DNA from: Mucilaginibacter sp. UR6-11
GTDB taxonomy: Bacteria > Bacteroidota > Bacteroidia > Sphingobacteriales > Sphingobacteriaceae
Direction: 5' to 3'
Length of the DNA stretch: 64,000 bases
Assembly (NCBI RefSeq): GCF_020880695.1
Contig: NZ_JAJIWO010000008.1
Coordinates: 62,001 to 126,000 of the forward strand
A program made the translations under genes and the position numbers. The notes beneath the pieces were generated by a model, which ran no database searches, had not been told where the DNA came from, and worked only from the letters and a program-made list of their open reading frames with translations. This document shows, piece after piece, positions 62,788-64,000 of this stretch (position 1 is its first letter; each line of letters opens with the position of its first letter).

Positions 62788-64000
62788 ATGAACTGGTTGT
62801 ATTATCTCGCGGAAGCCAACATTTACCTGGGGGTATTTTACCTGGCCTACCGCCTTTTTTTAACTAAAGAAACCTATTATCAACTAACGCGGGCATACCT
62901 GTTGTTTGCCTGTGTTGCTTCATTTATCCTGCCGCTTTTACAAATAGGCGCTTTAAGGCCGGTAGAAAACGCGGTTACTACAACCGTAAATTACACCGTC
63001 CCTCAAGAGTATTATGCGCCGCGATACCATGAGGTGCAGCAACCGGTTAATAAAGTAAAAACTATCGCACCAGCTACTCCTGCTCTACCCCCTGTTGCAG
63101 TTGTTAACACATTACATCAGGCATCGCCCGTTGTTACCGAAACTAAACTTACACCGCAGGAATACTTAGTTTATGCCTATATAGCGGGTGCAGCAGTTTT
63201 ATTGATGATGCTAATAGTTAAATTGTACACCTTATTTAAGCTAACGCGCAAAGCCAAATTAACAGATCAGGGTGAATACAAACTGGTTTACCTGCCCGGA
63301 ACTAACACTGCTTTCTCATTTTTTAACTACCTGTTTATCGGCACCGATGCTTCGGGTACCGATACCATTATCAGGCATGAGCTGGTGCATATCCGCCAAA
63401 AGCACTCGGCTGATATTATGTTCCTGGAAGTGCTGAAGGTGGTCAACTGGTTTAACCCCTTTGTATACTTATTACAAAACAGCCTGAAAAACGTGCACGA
63501 ATATATAGCTGACGAGAAAACCGCGGCCTACGAAACTGATGCTCTGGCCTACTCTTCTTTTTTGGTGAACAACGCTTACGGGACAAGCGGCTCGTCTATC
63601 ACTCATTCTTTCTTTAATTATAACCTGTTAAAAAAACGAATCATCATGTTAAATCAGAAACGTTCGGGTAATTTGGCAAGGCTAAAATACCTGGTTATTA
63701 TACCTATATGCGCGGCATTATTATGCTGCTCTACACTGTCCTTCAGCAAAACTTATGCTTTGGTAGATCTGGACCCGATAAAAGGAAGTGGATTTAAGGC
63801 GCTCTCAAATAAATCGGCACATAAAACATATACTAATAAAAATGTGGTGGTTGATGAAGCGCCGATCAAATTATCAGCAACTGATAATGGTGACATTGCC
63901 CACTCAGGTTATAAATTTGAAGCTGATACCCTTGCCCTTGATAAAAATACAAGGATTGTTGATGAGGACCATCCGCCTATACCTATGGAAAGCGCGGGCG
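62788..64000 (+). CDS. M56-family (BlaR1/MecR1-like) membrane protease, partial at 3' end
   Basis: The first 404 residues are visible and the frame runs off the window. Three or four transmembrane segments are seen (residues 10-28, 33-52, 130-150 and one near 305-322). The zinc site HELVH is at 197-201 in IIRHELVHIRQKHSAD, and a further Glu lies in HEYIADEKTAAY. In staphylococci such proteases cleave BlaI. Bacteroidota homologues often carry extra C-terminal periplasmic domains, so this protein may be a TonB-linked or other envelope sensor. The signal is unknown. Confidence 0.88.
   Translation, partial: MNWLYYLAEANIYLGVFYLAYRLFLTKETYYQLTRAYLLFACVASFILPLLQIGALRPVENAVTTTVNYTVPQEYYAPRYHEVQQPVNKVKTIAPATPALPPVAVVNTLHQASPVVTETKLTPQEYLVYAYIAGAAVLLMMLIVKLYTLFKLTRKAKLTDQGEYKLVYLPGTNTAFSFFNYLFIGTDASGTDTIIRHELVHIRQKHSADIMFLEVLKVVNWFNPFVYLLQNSLKNVHEYIADEKTAAYETDALAYSSFLVNNAYGTSGSSITHSFFNYNLLKKRIIMLNQKRSGNLARLKYLVIIPICAALLCCSTLSFSKTYALVDLDPIKGSGFKALSNKSAHKTYTNKNVVVDEAPIKLSATDNGDIAHSGYKFEADTLALDKNTRIVDEDHPPIPMESAG

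Noticed and set aside
1..64000. tRNA, rRNA, tmRNA or insertion sequence
   Set aside because: I saw no T-arm plus acceptor pairs, conserved rRNA segments or transposase motifs. A tRNAscan-SE or Rfam run could still find something I missed.

Overview
The window looks like a chromosomal segment of a Bacteroidota species, most likely Sphingobacteriaceae (Mucilaginibacter/Pedobacter-like). The reasons are a type IX secretion C-terminal sorting domain on an exported hydrolase, DUF4290 next to murA, TANNTTTG-type -7 promoter boxes, GIN-domain proteins, PKD/discoidin lipoproteins, and a BlaI/M56 pair in place of classical beta-lactam sensing. I recognised no tRNA, rRNA, CRISPR array, prophage or IS transposase. 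The assignment is inference from gene content; no search was run.

Region 1 (1-2.45 kb) is the unusual part. A truncated exported TPR protein reads leftward. Across a 387-bp gap with a promoter and three adjacent hairpins lie seven small genes in tandem, all reading rightward. Every product has an N-terminal signal or hydrophobic segment. Four carry 4-6 copies of a 12-residue repeat with core GDKNNLATADR. The other three have no repeat but stop exactly after LATAD. Third-position variation between repeat units is almost all synonymous, so the peptide appears to be under selection. I see this as a candidate undescribed family of multi-copy secreted peptide precursors.

Region 2 (2.4-12.4 kb) holds a T9SS-exported SGNH hydrolase, an M20 dipeptidase facing a dipeptide epimerase, DUF4290-murA, a GT39-like membrane glycosyltransferase, a PLP/CBS-domain sulfur enzyme and AMP nucleosidase. 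Region 3 (12.6-16.3 kb) is the protein quality-control block tig, clpP, clpX, with a terminator between tig and clpP and a separate clpX promoter. Region 4 (16.3-27.4 kb) has duplicated PKD lipoproteins, a dihaem cytochrome c, two GIN-domain proteins, RecQ and a large TolB-propeller amidohydrolase.

Region 5 (27.4-35.2 kb) carries citrate synthase, a multi-PAS hybrid histidine kinase, an ABC permease, queA and ispD. Region 6 (35.2-43.9 kb) contains a tight leftward operon of a PolX/PHP protein, gmhA, a heptose adenylyltransferase, a GT9 glycosyltransferase, an outer-membrane barrel and sixA. sppA, folK, an Hpt protein, purS and pssA follow. Region 7 (44-56.8 kb) is housekeeping: rho, pyrF, an exonuclease/GIY-YIG fusion, yidC-pyrG, kdsB, a deoxynucleoside kinase, trpS, plsC-gatC.

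Region 8 (56.9-64 kb) has a LolD-like ATPase, a complex repeat island, a GH19 chitinase, a PduO-type adenosyltransferase, small stress-type proteins, dprA, and a blaI-M56 operon preceded by three copies of a palindromic operator. The last gene runs off the window.
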